Assembly (NCBI RefSeq): GCF_000721265.1
Contig: NZ_JOFZ01000007.1
Location: forward strand, 342,402 to 406,401
Origin: Streptomyces sp. NRRL F-5126
GTDB lineage: Bacteria; Actinomycetota; Actinomycetes; Streptomycetales; Streptomycetaceae
Direction of reading: 5' to 3'
Length of the DNA stretch: 64,000 nt
The stretch's first letter is position 1; the number at the start of each line of letters is the position of its first letter. Below the pieces are notes generated by a model. It did no database searches. It was not told the DNA's origin and saw only the letters and a list, made by a program, of their open reading frames with translations. Positions 34,664-44,567 of the stretch are shown in pieces. The position numbers were made by a program, and so were the translations under genes.

Positions 34664-37600
34664 ATGCGGTCCCGAAATCCCATGGCATCGGCAAAACGAT
34701 TGCTCGCCGCTGCGGCAGCCGCGATCGTCGTTGCCGCGCCTCCGGCGATGGCGCAGGCGAGACCGCCCGGTGCCGCGCAATCCTCCGCCACCCCGACACA
34801 GCCGATCTTTCTGGACACGCACTACTCGTTCACTCAGCGGGCGGCCGATCTGGTCTCGCGGATGACGCCGGACGAGAAGGTGGCCCAGCTGCACACCAAC
34901 GACGCACCGGCCATCCCGCGACTGGGCGTGCAGCAGTACACCTACTGGAGTGAGGGACAGCACGGCATCAACCGGCTCGGTGGAGACGCCTCGGCCGGCG
35001 GTCAGGGCGAGCTCAACCCGACGGCGACCAGCTTCCCGGTAAACTTCGCGTCCACGATGTCCTGGGACCCGGAACTGACGTATCGGGAGACCACGGCGAT
35101 CTCGGACGAGGTGCGGGGGTCCTTGGACAAGTCGCTTTGGGGGAAGGGACAGAACAACCTTGGCCCCTCTGCGTCGGACTACGGTGATCTCACCTTCTGG
35201 GCGCCGACGGTCAACATGGACCGCGATCCACGCTGGGGGCGGACGAACGAGTCGTTCGGCGAGGACACCTACCTCGCGTCGACGATGGCCGACGCGTTCG
35301 TCGAGGGCTACCAGGGGGAGACGATCACCGGCAAGCCGCAGACCCCGTACCTGAAAGTGGCGGCCACGGCCAAGCACTATGCGCTGAACAACGACGAGAA
35401 CAGTCGGCACGTCCAGAGCGCGGACGCCACCGACGCCAATATCAGGGACTACTACACCAAGCAGTTCTCCAGCCTGGTCCAAAACGCGCACGTGTCCGGA
35501 GTCATGACGTCCTACAACGCGGTGAACGGAACGCCGGCGCCTGCGGACACCTACACGGTGGATGAACTGCTGCAGGCGACCTACGGGTTCGGCGGATACA
35601 CCACCTCGGACTGCGGGGCCATCAGTGACGTCTACTCCTCCGGCGGCCACAACTGGGCGCCACCTGGATGGACAACCAACGGCACGACCTGGACGAACAC
35701 CACCACCGGCAAGCGGATCCCCGCGGCAGCGGGCGCACAGGCGTTCGCCCTAAGGGCCGGTACCCAACTGAACTGCACGGGAGGGGAGGCGACCACACAG
35801 AACATCGACGCGGCCATCGCGGCGGGCCTGTTGACGCCGGGGGTGATCGACGGTGCCCTCACGAAGCTCTTCACGGTCCGGATGGAGACCGGTGAGTTCG
35901 ACCCCGCCGGCAAGGTCGCCTACACGAAGATCACGAAAGAGCAGATCGAGTCGCCCGCACACCAGGCGCTGGCCGAGAAGGTCGCGGCACAGGATCTGGT
36001 GCTGTTGCAGAACAACAACGTCTCCGGCACGCGGACCCCGCTGCTGCCGGCGAATCCTGCCAAGCTGAACAACGTCGTCATTCTCGGCAATCTGGCCAAC
36101 ACGACCACGCTGGGCGGCTACTCCGGCAAGCCGACACTCCAGGTCGACGCCGTCCAAGGGATCACCGCGGCGGTCAAGGCAGCCAATCCGTCCGCAACGG
36201 TCACCTTCGACGCCTGCGGCACATCGACGACCGCCACCGCGCCGGCGGTCTGCTCGGCCGCAACGCAGACCGCGGTCAAAGCAGCGGACTTGGTGATCGT
36301 GGCCGTCGGCTCGGACCTCGCAGTGGCCAACGAGGGCAAGGACCGGTCCGCGCTGGCCCTGCCCGGCAACTACGACTCGCTGATCAGCGACGTCGCCGCC
36401 CTTGGCAACCCGCGTACGGCGCTGGTCATGCAGGCCGACGGCCCGTACGACATCCGGGCCGCCCAGAAGGACTTCCCGGCGATCGTCTTCAGCGGCTACA
36501 ACGGCGAAAGCCAGGGCAGTGCACTCGCCCAGGTCCTGTTCGGCCGGCAGAACCCCTCGGGCCATCTGGACTTCACCTGGTTCGCCGATGACTCGCAACT
36601 TCCGCCGATCGACAACTACGGGCTCACCCCGTCCCAGACCGGCGGGCTCGGGCGCACCTACATGTACGCCACTGGCAAGCCCACGTACCCGTTCGGTTAC
36701 GGCCTGTCCTACACGCACTTCGCGTACTCCCACATGCAGGCCGGACCCTCGTCCGCGTCCGCCGATGGCACGGTGCACGTCCGCTTCGACGTCACCAACA
36801 CCGGTACGGCCCCCGGCGCCACCGTCGCCCAGCTCTACGCGGCACCGAAGTCGACGGCGCCCGGGGCGAAGCTCCCGAAGGAGCAACTGGTGGGCTTCAA
36901 GAAAACGGCGGTTCTCGCACCGGGGCACACCCAGCACGTCGAACTGTCCTTCAAGATCGCCGACCTCAGCCGGTGGGACGAGAGCGCCCTGAAACAGGTC
37001 GTCCATGACGGGGCCTACCAGCTGCGTGTCGGACCCGACTCCGCCACGGTGGCAGGCTCCGGCACGGTGCGGGTGCACGGTGCCATCACTCCTCGGGTCC
37101 AGTCGGTCACCGTTCAGCCGGGCCGGGTCGTCTTCAAGCCCGGCGACACGCTGGACCTCACCCGTGCCAACCCGTCGATCGCACCGGACACGGATTCCGC
37201 ACTCGAACCGAAGCACGCGCCTGCGAGCAACATCGTCGAGGCGGCCGAGAACGACCAGTCGTTCGCCGATCTGTCCCGCGCTCACATCACCTATCGCACA
37301 AGCGACCCTCGGGTGGCCACAGTCAGCCGCACCGGCGTGGTCACCATGCGAGCACCCGGTGCCGGGAGCATCGAGGTGACAGTGAACGGCGTCACCGGCA
37401 CCGCGCCGATCGTGGTGCAAGACCCGTTCAGCCTGCAGGCCGCCGGCATGGTGAAGCCCAACACCACCATCACCGCGACCGCGAAATTCACCAACGCCGG
37501 CGGGAAAACGGTCGGCGGTCTTGCGATGAACCTGAAGTCGCCCAGCGGGTGGACGGTGACGCCGACCTCACCGGTCGCATCGTCCGTCGCTCCGGGTCAG

Positions 37601-38698
37601 ACGGTGACGGCCACCTGGAGCGTCGGCGTCCCGGACCGCGCGACACCGGGCGCCAAGGGGGAGTTGGACGCGACCGCGGCGTTCACCGGTGGTGCCGGAG
37701 GCTCCACGGAGGACGCGGTAAGCGTCGTCACGGTGACCTCTGGCGCCACCCCTGAACAGGTCACGCCGGTGGTGACCGGAATGAGCCCGCCAACCGGTTC
37801 GCTCCAGGCCGTCGTGCACAACCCGTCGGACACACCAACCACGGTGGCGGCGGTCAAGTGGAAGCTCGGCGACCAATCGGGCACGCGGCCGGCGAACATG
37901 ACGATCGCGCCCGGGGCATCGGCCACGGTGGACGTGCCGGTGACAGGCGTGGACTTCGCGAAGCCCTACCCCTTCACGGTGACGAGCGTCATCTCCGGAG
38001 GCTCGACCTCGGAAGCCCTCTCCGGGCACGTCACCTTCCTGCCCGCGGTCAACAAGAGCCTCGGCGCCTCATGGACTCTGTCCCAGGTGCAGGACGGCCC
38101 CGCGGTGGACCTGGCAACCACCGCGGACGGGAAGTGGAGAACACTGGACGCATCACAAGCCTACGGAGGTCCATCCGATCTGTCGGGCAAGGTGTGGCTC
38201 GACTGGGACTCCACCAACCTCTACATCACGGCCGACCTCACCGACGACGTATTCTCCCAACCCAGGACGGGGGCCGATATCTGGCAAGGCGACAGCTTGC
38301 AGTTCGCGGCCACAACGGGTGTGCCGGGTGCGTCGGCCACGGAGAGCGCGGACTCCGCCAAGGGACACTACGAGTACGGAGCCGCACTGACCTCGGCCGC
38401 CGCTCAGTTGTACCGGTGGACCGCTCCGAGCGAGGGCAGCGGACAGGTCACAAACTCGATCGTCAACGTGATCAGGGACGAATCGGCGCACACCACCCTG
38501 TACGAGCTGGCGCTGCCCTGGAGCGACCTGACCTCTGTCAAACCTGTCGCGAACACGGTGTTCTCCTTTGCACTGGACGCCAATGACAAGGACAACGGGG
38601 TCCGCAAGGGCTACACCCAATGGGGCGACGGCATCGGGTCGAGCAAGGATGTCGCAGGATTCAACATGGTCCAGCTGATGCCTGCGAGCGGAGCATAG
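34664..38698 (+). CDS. Secreted multidomain GH3 glycoside hydrolase with NEW3-like and CBM9-like modules
   Basis: A 1344-residue exported enzyme. A Sec signal ends near AMAQA. The GH3 N- and C-terminal domains cover about residues 60-740; the predicted nucleophile is Asp316 in TSDCGAISDVYS, and KHYALNNDENSR is the usual K-H motif. Then come an FN3-like GH3 tail (RFDVTNTGTAPGATV), a bacterial Ig-like module (about 820-925), a NEW3-type module (GLAMNLKSPSGWTVTPTSPV) and a C-terminal CBM9/DOMON-like domain (WLDWDSTNLYITADLTDDVF). It is probably a beta-xylosidase or beta-glucosidase tethered to polymer. GAAGGAGA precedes the ATG at 34664; 34622 is an alternative start. Confidence 0.88.
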   Translation: MRSRNPMASAKRLLAAAAAAIVVAAPPAMAQARPPGAAQSSATPTQPIFLDTHYSFTQRAADLVSRMTPDEKVAQLHTNDAPAIPRLGVQQYTYWSEGQHGINRLGGDASAGGQGELNPTATSFPVNFASTMSWDPELTYRETTAISDEVRGSLDKSLWGKGQNNLGPSASDYGDLTFWAPTVNMDRDPRWGRTNESFGEDTYLASTMADAFVEGYQGETITGKPQTPYLKVAATAKHYALNNDENSRHVQSADATDANIRDYYTKQFSSLVQNAHVSGVMTSYNAVNGTPAPADTYTVDELLQATYGFGGYTTSDCGAISDVYSSGGHNWAPPGWTTNGTTWTNTTTGKRIPAAAGAQAFALRAGTQLNCTGGEATTQNIDAAIAAGLLTPGVIDGALTKLFTVRMETGEFDPAGKVAYTKITKEQIESPAHQALAEKVAAQDLVLLQNNNVSGTRTPLLPANPAKLNNVVILGNLANTTTLGGYSGKPTLQVDAVQGITAAVKAANPSATVTFDACGTSTTATAPAVCSAATQTAVKAADLVIVAVGSDLAVANEGKDRSALALPGNYDSLISDVAALGNPRTALVMQADGPYDIRAAQKDFPAIVFSGYNGESQGSALAQVLFGRQNPSGHLDFTWFADDSQLPPIDNYGLTPSQTGGLGRTYMYATGKPTYPFGYGLSYTHFAYSHMQAGPSSASADGTVHVRFDVTNTGTAPGATVAQLYAAPKSTAPGAKLPKEQLVGFKKTAVLAPGHTQHVELSFKIADLSRWDESALKQVVHDGAYQLRVGPDSATVAGSGTVRVHGAITPRVQSVTVQPGRVVFKPGDTLDLTRANPSIAPDTDSALEPKHAPASNIVEAAENDQSFADLSRAHITYRTSDPRVATVSRTGVVTMRAPGAGSIEVTVNGVTGTAPIVVQDPFSLQAAGMVKPNTTITATAKFTNAGGKTVGGLAMNLKSPSGWTVTPTSPVASSVAPGQTVTATWSVGVPDRATPGAKGELDATAAFTGGAGGSTEDAVSVVTVTSGATPEQVTPVVTGMSPPTGSLQAVVHNPSDTPTTVAAVKWKLGDQSGTRPANMTIAPGASATVDVPVTGVDFAKPYPFTVTSVISGGSTSEALSGHVTFLPAVNKSLGASWTLSQVQDGPAVDLATTADGKWRTLDASQAYGGPSDLSGKVWLDWDSTNLYITADLTDDVFSQPRTGADIWQGDSLQFAATTGVPGASATESADSAKGHYEYGAALTSAAAQLYRWTAPSEGSGQVTNSIVNVIRDESAHTTLYELALPWSDLTSVKPVANTVFSFALDANDKDNGVRKGYTQWGDGIGSSKDVAGFNMVQLMPASGA

Positions 38699-38755
38699 CC
38701 GCATCGCAGCACTGGACCCACAAAATCCTCCTCGGCTACGTATGACACGGCGGCT

Positions 38756-39890
38756 GTGGTTCTGGCGGCGGTGGAGGCCGCGGTAGCCCAGGTCGCGTGG
38801 GGCAGGCTGTTCGGGACGGTGATGGGGGCGATCGCGGAACTCCTGGTCGGGGAGAATGCCCGGTTCGGCGCGGTCGCGTTCCGCTGGCTGATCAAGACCT
38901 TCACGCTGCTGCTGTCCGGCCTCGCCGACTACTCCGCCCGCCGGGCACGCGGTGAATCCTCACGTGCCATGGACCGGCCGGTGGTTCGTCGTACTGGCGC
39001 CTGTGGTGGCCGGGCCGCTGTACGGGCCGCTCCTCCAGCGGCTCGACAAGGATGCCCGCGCCCACCGCGTCGCCGAGGTGATGTTCGCGGTGGCGCGGCG
39101 AGGCGGCAAGGTCGGGCCCAGGTGGCCCCAGTGAAGTCCTTGGCGTCCGCGCTGTGCCTCAGGGGCGGGGGATCTGTGGGGCACGAAGGGCCCGTCGTCC
39201 AGATCGGCTCCACGCCCGGCCGGCTGCTGGGGGTCGCCGAGGACCGCGGGCGCGTGCTCGTCGCCTGCGGCGCGGCCGGCGGCATCGCCGCCACCTTCAA
39301 TGCGCCCCTGTCGGGGGTCTTCTCCTCGGTGGTCTCCTCCGTCATCGGCAGAGCCGCTCTGGGCAGCGGCCCGTTCCCGCACCTGCCGCCCATCGAGGTG
39401 CACCACCTGCTGGAGTGCATCCTGTTTCGTGGGCCTCGGCCTCCTGGCAGGCACCGTGGGCGCCGGCTTCACCCGGATCCGCTCCTGGATGGCGCGCCCC
39501 GCGGTCGGAGGCGCACTGCTCGGTCTGCTCCCTTTCGTGCTGCCGCAGGTGTACGGGGCGGGCGGTCCGAGGAGTGTGTTCGCCCCCCAGGTGCTGCCGG
39601 GGAGCGCGGCGCCCGTCGGCGCCTATGGCCTCATCGGCACGAGAGCCGTGTGCGCCGGGGCCGCGTCGCCACCGTCATCAGCCGTGCCCTGACCAACGAC
39701 ACGGTGGAGACGCTCAAGCTGCGCCGGCGCGGCATGGACATCGATGAGCCGCGGGCACCGGCCCGTTCGCCGCACAGAGTGCCCGTACACGCCGAGGACA
39801 GCACGTATGTGGGCACGGTCACGGCGCGATCCGCGGCGGAGGGGCCGCCGAGGCGCGGGACTGCCGGTCTTCGACGCCTCGCGCACCCGT
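38756..39890 (+). pseudogene. Decayed ClC-type chloride channel gene
   Basis: Similarity to ClC channels runs through several frames. It starts with GAVAFRWLIKTFTLLLSGLA, shifts frame near 38945 to NPHVPWTGRWFVVLAPVVAG, shifts again near 39115 to VKSLASALCLRGGGSVGHEG and CGAAGGIAATFNAPLSGVFS, and near 39425 to GFTRIRSWMARPAVGGALLG and GAYGLIGTRAV, ending with TLKLRRRGMDIDEP before a vestigial CBS segment. Two internal stretches are also missing: the helix after SGVF, and about 60 residues before VFAPQVL. With at least three frameshifts and two deletions it cannot make a channel. It is an old pseudogene. Confidence 0.8.
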
Positions 39891-40230
39891 GACTGCCGAC
39901 GAGGAAGACTGCGTGATCCGTACAAGCCCCCGGGCGACGCACATCGCGTTGACGTCTGTCCGGGCGAGGAACCGGTCATGCCGCACAAGTTCGTCAGACG
40001 GGCAAGGCAGAAGGCCGACCTCGGGTTGCCTGGCGGCAAGGTTCCCATTCTGGACCCTCTGAGCATGTGCCGCAGGGCCTGACCGTCCACATTGCGTGAG
40101 GTCGTCCGGATACCTCGACCCCATCCAGGTCCTGCCGACGGGTCGTCTGACGTGCATCTGCAGCCTTCCCGGCGGCGAGGGGGCCGGTGGCGCCACCCGC
40201 GGCCGATGGTGCGCTTGGGGACAGGTGAGA
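39891..40230. other. Gene-poor 340-bp stretch between the ClC pseudogene and the histidine kinase gene
   Basis: No recognisable gene, repeat or RNA. A short plus-strand frame (MPHKFVRRARQKADLGLPGG, from about 39978) has no similarity I recognise. It may be the eroded rest of the channel gene's regulatory domain. Confidence 0.3.
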
Positions 40231-41427
40231 TCATGGTGCGGCAGGGGGCGGGAGGGTCAGGACTGCGCGAAGCCCGCCGCCTTGCCGCGCGCTGAGCCTG
40301 AGCGTCCCGCTGTGCGCCGTCGCGACGCTCTGCACCAGGGCCAGTCCGAGCCCGTGGCCGCGTGTGGATGACCCCACCGCACGACCGGTGCCTCGCATGA
40401 ACGGCTCGATCAGGGACTCGACGTTTGTCGGGGACAGATCGGGGCCATCGTTCTCGACGTCGATCACCGCTCCCGATGCACCGCCGGTCACCCGGATGTG
40501 CACGGCTCCGCCGTCGGCGTTGTGCCGCACCGCGTTCTGCACGAGATTCCTCAGAGCTTGGGCGACCAGGACCCGGTCGGCTGTCACCCTCTCTGCCGTC
40601 ACGTGTGACGACACGTCGAGGTGTTGCTCGCGGATCGCGTCCAGTTCCAGTAGGAGCGCTTCGCGCACCAGTGCCTCCAGGTCGACCTCCTCCCGTTTGA
40701 GGGTCGAGCTGCCCGCTTCGGCGAGAGCGAGCAGCGACTCTACTGTCGCCTGGTTGCGGCGGTTCATCTCGGACACCCGCTGTGCGACCGTGCGGAGGGC
40801 GGGTAGGTCGATCTTCGGGTCGGAGAGGGCGACCTGGAGCAGAGTGTGCGTGGTCGCGATGGGTGTGCGCAGTTCGTGGGAGGCGTTGGCGGCGAAGCGC
40901 TGGTGCTCACCGAACGACCGTTCCAGCTTGCCGAGCATGTCGTCGAACGTTTCGGAGAGGTCCCGTAGCTCGTCGTGCGGGCCGTCCGCCTGCACACGCT
41001 GGCGCAGATCGCCCTCGGCGGCGCGCTGTGCGACCGCATTGATCGCCTTGAGCGGGCGGAGCATCCGGCCGGCCATGATCCAGCCGACGACCGCGCCGAC
41101 GGCCCCCAGCACCAGGAACGCCGCGATCGAGATGACGAGGAGCAGTCCGAACACCTGCTCGACGCTGCGGACCACAGGCGCGGCCGGCACCGCCATCGCC
41201 GCATGTCCGTGATCACCGGCCGCGGGACCCGACGACGGCATCACCTTCGGCGGTCGCTGCGCAGAGGAGGGGTTGCCGAGCTCGTACGTCGGCACGTACC
41301 GCATGTACAGGTAGACGCCGCCGAGCATGAGCGCGGAGGTCAGTCCCAGCAGGGCGCTGTAGGTCAGAGCGAGGCGTGCTCGGATGCTGAAGCGGCGTGG
41401 TTTCGCGGCTCGGGCTCGGGCGCTCAC
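40231..41427 (-). CDS. Sensor histidine kinase
   Basis: A 398-residue membrane kinase. Helix one is LALTYSALLGLTSALMLGGV, a short extracytoplasmic loop follows, helix two is near LLLVISIAAFLVLGAVGAVV, then come a HAMP linker (GRMLRPLKAINAVAQRAAEG), the phosphorylated His in FAANASHELRTPIA, the N box QALRNLVQNAVRHNADGG and the G box GHGLGLALVQ. The GTG start at 41427 overlaps the stop of the response regulator gene (GTGA). It should sense an envelope or extracellular signal and phosphorylate that regulator, probably to control the divergent export cassette. The loop is too short to identify a ligand. Confidence 0.9.
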   Translation of the reverse strand: MSARARAAKPRRFSIRARLALTYSALLGLTSALMLGGVYLYMRYVPTYELGNPSSAQRPPKVMPSSGPAAGDHGHAAMAVPAAPVVRSVEQVFGLLLVISIAAFLVLGAVGAVVGWIMAGRMLRPLKAINAVAQRAAEGDLRQRVQADGPHDELRDLSETFDDMLGKLERSFGEHQRFAANASHELRTPIATTHTLLQVALSDPKIDLPALRTVAQRVSEMNRRNQATVESLLALAEAGSSTLKREEVDLEALVREALLLELDAIREQHLDVSSHVTAERVTADRVLVAQALRNLVQNAVRHNADGGAVHIRVTGGASGAVIDVENDGPDLSPTNVESLIEPFMRGTGRAVGSSTRGHGLGLALVQSVATAHSGTLRLSARQGGGLRAVLTLPPPAAP

Positions 41428-42083
41428 GCGGTGAACCGGTAGCCGACGCCAGGCACGGTCTCGATCACCCACGGCTCACCCAGGCGCCTGCGCAGGTTCG
41501 AGATGGTCACGCGGACGGTGTGGGTGAACGGGTCGGCGTTGGCGTCCCAGGCCTTCTCCAGCAGTGTCTCCGCGCTGAGCACGCCTCCGCGGGCGCTCAT
41601 GAGTACGTGCAGCACCGCGAACTCCTTCCTGCTCAGCCGCACCAGCCGGCCCTCCCGGTAGACCTCACGGCGGAACGGGTCGAGCCTTACGCCCGCCGCC
41701 TCGATCACGGGAGGCTGAGAGACTCCCGGCCGGCGTTCCAGCGCGCGCAACCGCATCACCAGTTCCGGGAAGTCGAACGGCTTCGCCAGGTAGTCCTCGG
41801 CGCCGACCTCGAAACCCGAGACCTTGTCGCGTAGCGTGGCCGCCGCCGTCAGCATGAGAACCCGGCAGGACGGCCGGTTCGCCATCGTCCAGGCGCAGAC
41901 GTCGTCGCCATGGATCGTGGGGATGTCGCGGTCGAGGACGAGCACGTCGTAATCGTTCGCGCTGAGGTACTCGATGGCGGTGGCGCCGTCATGGACCAGG
42001 TCGGTGGCGATCGTCTCGCGGCGTAGCCCGGTCTGGATCGCCTCCCCGAGATAGGTCTCGTCCTCGACGATCAACGCGCGCAC
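41424..42083 (-). CDS. OmpR/PhoB-family response regulator
   Basis: A 219-residue regulator. The receiver domain begins VRALIVEDETYLG, has the phospho-acceptor Asp in VLVLDRDIPTIHGDD, and Lys in YLAKPFDFPEL. The C-terminal winged helix ends TVRVTISNLRRRLGEPWVIE and TVPGVGYRF. The GTG at 42083 is chosen because GAGGAAAG lies at a normal distance and the receiver strand starts directly after; a GTG about 45 bp upstream is possible. It is divergent from the lipoprotein/efflux cassette across a 164-bp gap, its likely target. Confidence 0.9.
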   Translation of the reverse strand: MRALIVEDETYLGEAIQTGLRRETIATDLVHDGATAIEYLSANDYDVLVLDRDIPTIHGDDVCAWTMANRPSCRVLMLTAAATLRDKVSGFEVGAEDYLAKPFDFPELVMRLRALERRPGVSQPPVIEAAGVRLDPFRREVYREGRLVRLSRKEFAVLHVLMSARGGVLSAETLLEKAWDANADPFTHTVRVTISNLRRRLGEPWVIETVPGVGYRFTA

Positions 42084-42247
42084 TCCGGCCTGCTTTCCTC
42101 GTTCGGCTGTCACATCCTCGTCGGCCACTACTTGACCGCATGCCACGTCACACCGGCGTAAAGAAATTTTTGAACGCGCAGGTAACCGTGGACGGGCTTC
42201 GATGGCGTGTGCCGAATCCGACACACGATTCACGAAAGCGGTGTGCG
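42084..42247. promoter_or_regulatory. Divergent promoter region of the two-component system and the export cassette
   Basis: An AT-rich patch at about 42157-42173 (GTAAAGAAATTTTTGAAC) stands out, and TTGACC occurs on the plus strand at about 42131. These are plausible promoter elements for the lipoprotein operon. I could not identify a clear direct repeat for the regulator. Confidence 0.35.
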
Positions 42248-42751
42248 ATGTCCGACATTCGTCCTGGGCAACGAACGGTCCTGCTGCTGGCGGCAGTGGC
42301 ACTGGTGTTCCCGTTGGCTGCCTGTTCTCATTCTTCGGGTGGCTCCACCGCCTCGGGCAAGGGGGCCGGCTCCGGCCAGAGCGCCCGCCAGGGGTGGATG
42401 CTGAAGTACGCGGCCTGCATGCGGAAGAACGGCATCGATATGCCGGACCCGAACTCCGACGGACAGAGCGTCGCCCTCAAGCCGGACGAGCAGGGCAAGA
42501 CGGTCGCCGCGATCAAGGTCTGCACGGGCAAGCTCGGAACCCCTCCTCCGTACACCCCCGAGGAGCAGAAGGAGATACAGCAGAAGTCGTACGACAACGC
42601 GCTGAAGGCCGCGAAGTGCTTCCGCCGCAACGGCGTCGACGTACCCGACCCTGTCAAGGGTGAGAACCTCGCCGTGCCGCAGGACGCACCGCAGGACGTG
42701 ATCAAGAAGTGCGGCAACGGAACCGGCCCGATCATGAAGGCGCAGCAGTGA
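42248..42751 (+). CDS. Small Cys-rich lipoprotein of the efflux cassette
   Basis: A 167-residue lipoprotein: MSDIRPGQRTVLLLAAVALV then the lipobox PLAACSHSS. The mature part contains two related CMRKNGIDMPDP and CFRRNGVDVPDP segments, each with a cysteine and a P-D-P turn, about 60 residues apart. Such proteins commonly precede peptidoglycan-binding adaptor and MacB-like genes in actinobacteria, but their function is not established. Its stop overlaps the GTG of the adaptor gene. The internal repeat suggests duplication of a small cysteine-containing unit. Confidence 0.8.
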   Translation: MSDIRPGQRTVLLLAAVALVFPLAACSHSSGGSTASGKGAGSGQSARQGWMLKYAACMRKNGIDMPDPNSDGQSVALKPDEQGKTVAAIKVCTGKLGTPPPYTPEEQKEIQQKSYDNALKAAKCFRRNGVDVPDPVKGENLAVPQDAPQDVIKKCGNGTGPIMKAQQ

Positions 42752-43872
42752 TCTCCGACATCCCGAAGGCCGGCACCGGGACGGAAACGGGACCAGGCGT
42801 CGCCGGAACGCGCAAGCGCCGTCGCCGGGCCACGCCATGGATCGCGGGTCTCGCGATCACGGCGGCGCTCGTCGGCGGCGGTGCGGCGGTTGTCCACGCC
42901 ACGACGGGGGACAAGCCTGCGCCACGGAGCGAGCCGGACGCCTCCACGGCACCGATCGAGTACGGCAGGCTGAGCGCGACGGTGAAGGCGACGGGTTCCC
43001 TGGCGTTCGCCGGCGCTCACGACATCGGTTCCGGTGTCTCCGGCATCCTGACGGGCGCGCCCGCCCCAGGGACGACCGTACGGCGCGGAAAGGCGCTGTT
43101 CAGCGTCGACGACGTCCCCGTGTTCCTGTTCCACGGTGACAAGCCGGCCTGGCGTGCGTTCATGTCCGGGATGGACGACGGACCTGACGTGAAGCAGCTG
43201 GAACAGAACCTGAAAGCGCTCGGCCACTTCTCCGGCAAGCCGGACGAGGAGTTCACCTGGAGGACAAAGGCGGCGGTCATCGCCTGGCAGAAGGCCACCG
43301 GTCAGAAGCAGACCGGGAACGTCGACCTCGGCCGGGTTGTGTTCGAGCACGGGGACGAGCGGGTCCAGTCGGTGAAGACGCGGATCGGCTCACCCGTCGG
43401 CGCCGGGGCTGTGCTCTCGGTCACCGAGCCGGACAAACAAGTGTCGGTGGATCTGGACCTGGCCGACCAGCAGCTCGCCGTCGTCGGCAGGAAAGTGGGG
43501 ATCACCCTCCCGGGCGGTTCCAGGACCTCCGGCAAGATCGTCTCGGTCGGTACCCCGCACGAGGCGGACCCGAAGGCGGGCAAGGTGACCATCCCGGTCG
43601 CCATCAGCCTTCACGACCCCGCGGCGGCCGCATCCCTGCAGCAGGCGAGCGTCACCGTCGACTTCCCCTCTGCGAGCCGGGAGAACGTGCTGTCCGTGCC
43701 GGTGGGTGCGTTGATGGCGTTCAGCGAATCCCGGTTCGGTGTCGAGGTGCTCCAGCGGGACGGCACGATCAAACGTGTCCCGGTGAAGACCGGACTGTTC
43801 GCGGGTGGCTTCGTGGAGATCTCCGGCGGAGGACTGAGGGCCGGGCAGAAAGTCGTGGTGCCGAAGCTATGA
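42748..43872 (+). CDS. Efflux adaptor with peptidoglycan-binding domain
   Basis: A 374-residue membrane-anchored adaptor. After a basic stretch ([10 protein letters not shown]) a single helix ([20 protein letters not shown]) anchors it. A peptidoglycan-binding fold spans [17 protein letters not shown] to [16 protein letters not shown] (about residues 135-175), and the C-terminal part has the beta-barrel of membrane-fusion proteins ([23 protein letters not shown]). It should couple the downstream ABC exporter to the cell wall. The GTG at 42748 overlaps the lipoprotein stop, and its own stop overlaps the ATPase start (ATGA). Confidence 0.87.
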   Translation: MISDIPKAGTGTETGPGVAGTRKRRRRATPWIAGLAITAALVGGGAAVVHATTGDKPAPRSEPDASTAPIEYGRLSATVKATGSLAFAGAHDIGSGVSGILTGAPAPGTTVRRGKALFSVDDVPVFLFHGDKPAWRAFMSGMDDGPDVKQLEQNLKALGHFSGKPDEEFTWRTKAAVIAWQKATGQKQTGNVDLGRVVFEHGDERVQSVKTRIGSPVGAGAVLSVTEPDKQVSVDLDLADQQLAVVGRKVGITLPGGSRTSGKIVSVGTPHEADPKAGKVTIPVAISLHDPAAAASLQQASVTVDFPSASRENVLSVPVGALMAFSESRFGVEVLQRDGTIKRVPVKTGLFAGGFVEISGGGLRAGQKVVVPKL

Positions 43873-44567
43873 CGACCATCGTCCAACTCGACGGGGTCGA
43901 GCGCAGTTACGGCGAGCCTCCGGTGCGGGCGTGCGACGGGATCTCGCTCCGCATCGACGAGGGAGAACTGGTGGCGATCGTCGGCCCGAGTGGTTCCGGC
44001 AAGTCCACACTGCTCAACCTGGTAGGCACACTGGACCGCCCTACCGGCGGAGTCGCCATGATCGACGGGGCAGACGTGCAGCGGCTCCCTGACGCGGCAC
44101 TGTCCGCACTGCGTGCCCACCGCATCGGGTTCGTCTTCCAGCAGTTCCACCTGACCGACGGCGCGAGCGCCCTCGACAATGTCGCTGACGGCCTGCTCTA
44201 CTGCGGCGTACCCCTCTCGGAACGCCGTCGGCTCGCCCGCGCCGCGCTCCGGCGTGTCGGTCTCGCGGACCGGATGCTGCACCGGCCGAACCAGCTCTCC
44301 GGCGGGGAGCGCCAGCGCGTCGCGATCGCCCGCGCGGTCGTCGGCGATCCTCCACTGCTCCTCGCGGACGAGCCGACCGGCAACCTCGACTCGGAGTCCG
44401 GCGCGTCGATCGTGGAACTACTGCGCGAACTGAACGGGCGCGGCACGACGATCATCGTGATCACCCACGATGTGGAGATCGCCGCACGGTTCCCACGGCA
44501 GATCGCGGTGAGGGACGGCAAGGTCCTCTCCGACAGCCGCACCACGAGCGAGGAGCGCGGAGTATGA
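43869..44567 (+). CDS. ABC transporter ATP-binding protein (MacB/LolD-like)
   Basis: A 232-residue ATPase with Walker [10 protein letters not shown], the Q-loop FVFQQFHL, the signature [15 protein letters not shown], Walker [17 protein letters not shown] and the H-loop VITHDVEIA. This LolD/MacB type energises mechanotransmission permeases rather than uptake systems. It overlaps both neighbours by 4 bp (ATGA), giving a tightly coupled adaptor-ATPase-permease unit. Confidence 0.93.
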   Translation: MTTIVQLDGVERSYGEPPVRACDGISLRIDEGELVAIVGPSGSGKSTLLNLVGTLDRPTGGVAMIDGADVQRLPDAALSALRAHRIGFVFQQFHLTDGASALDNVADGLLYCGVPLSERRRLARAALRRVGLADRMLHRPNQLSGGERQRVAIARAVVGDPPLLLADEPTGNLDSESGASIVELLRELNGRGTTIIVITHDVEIAARFPRQIAVRDGKVLSDSRTTSEERGV

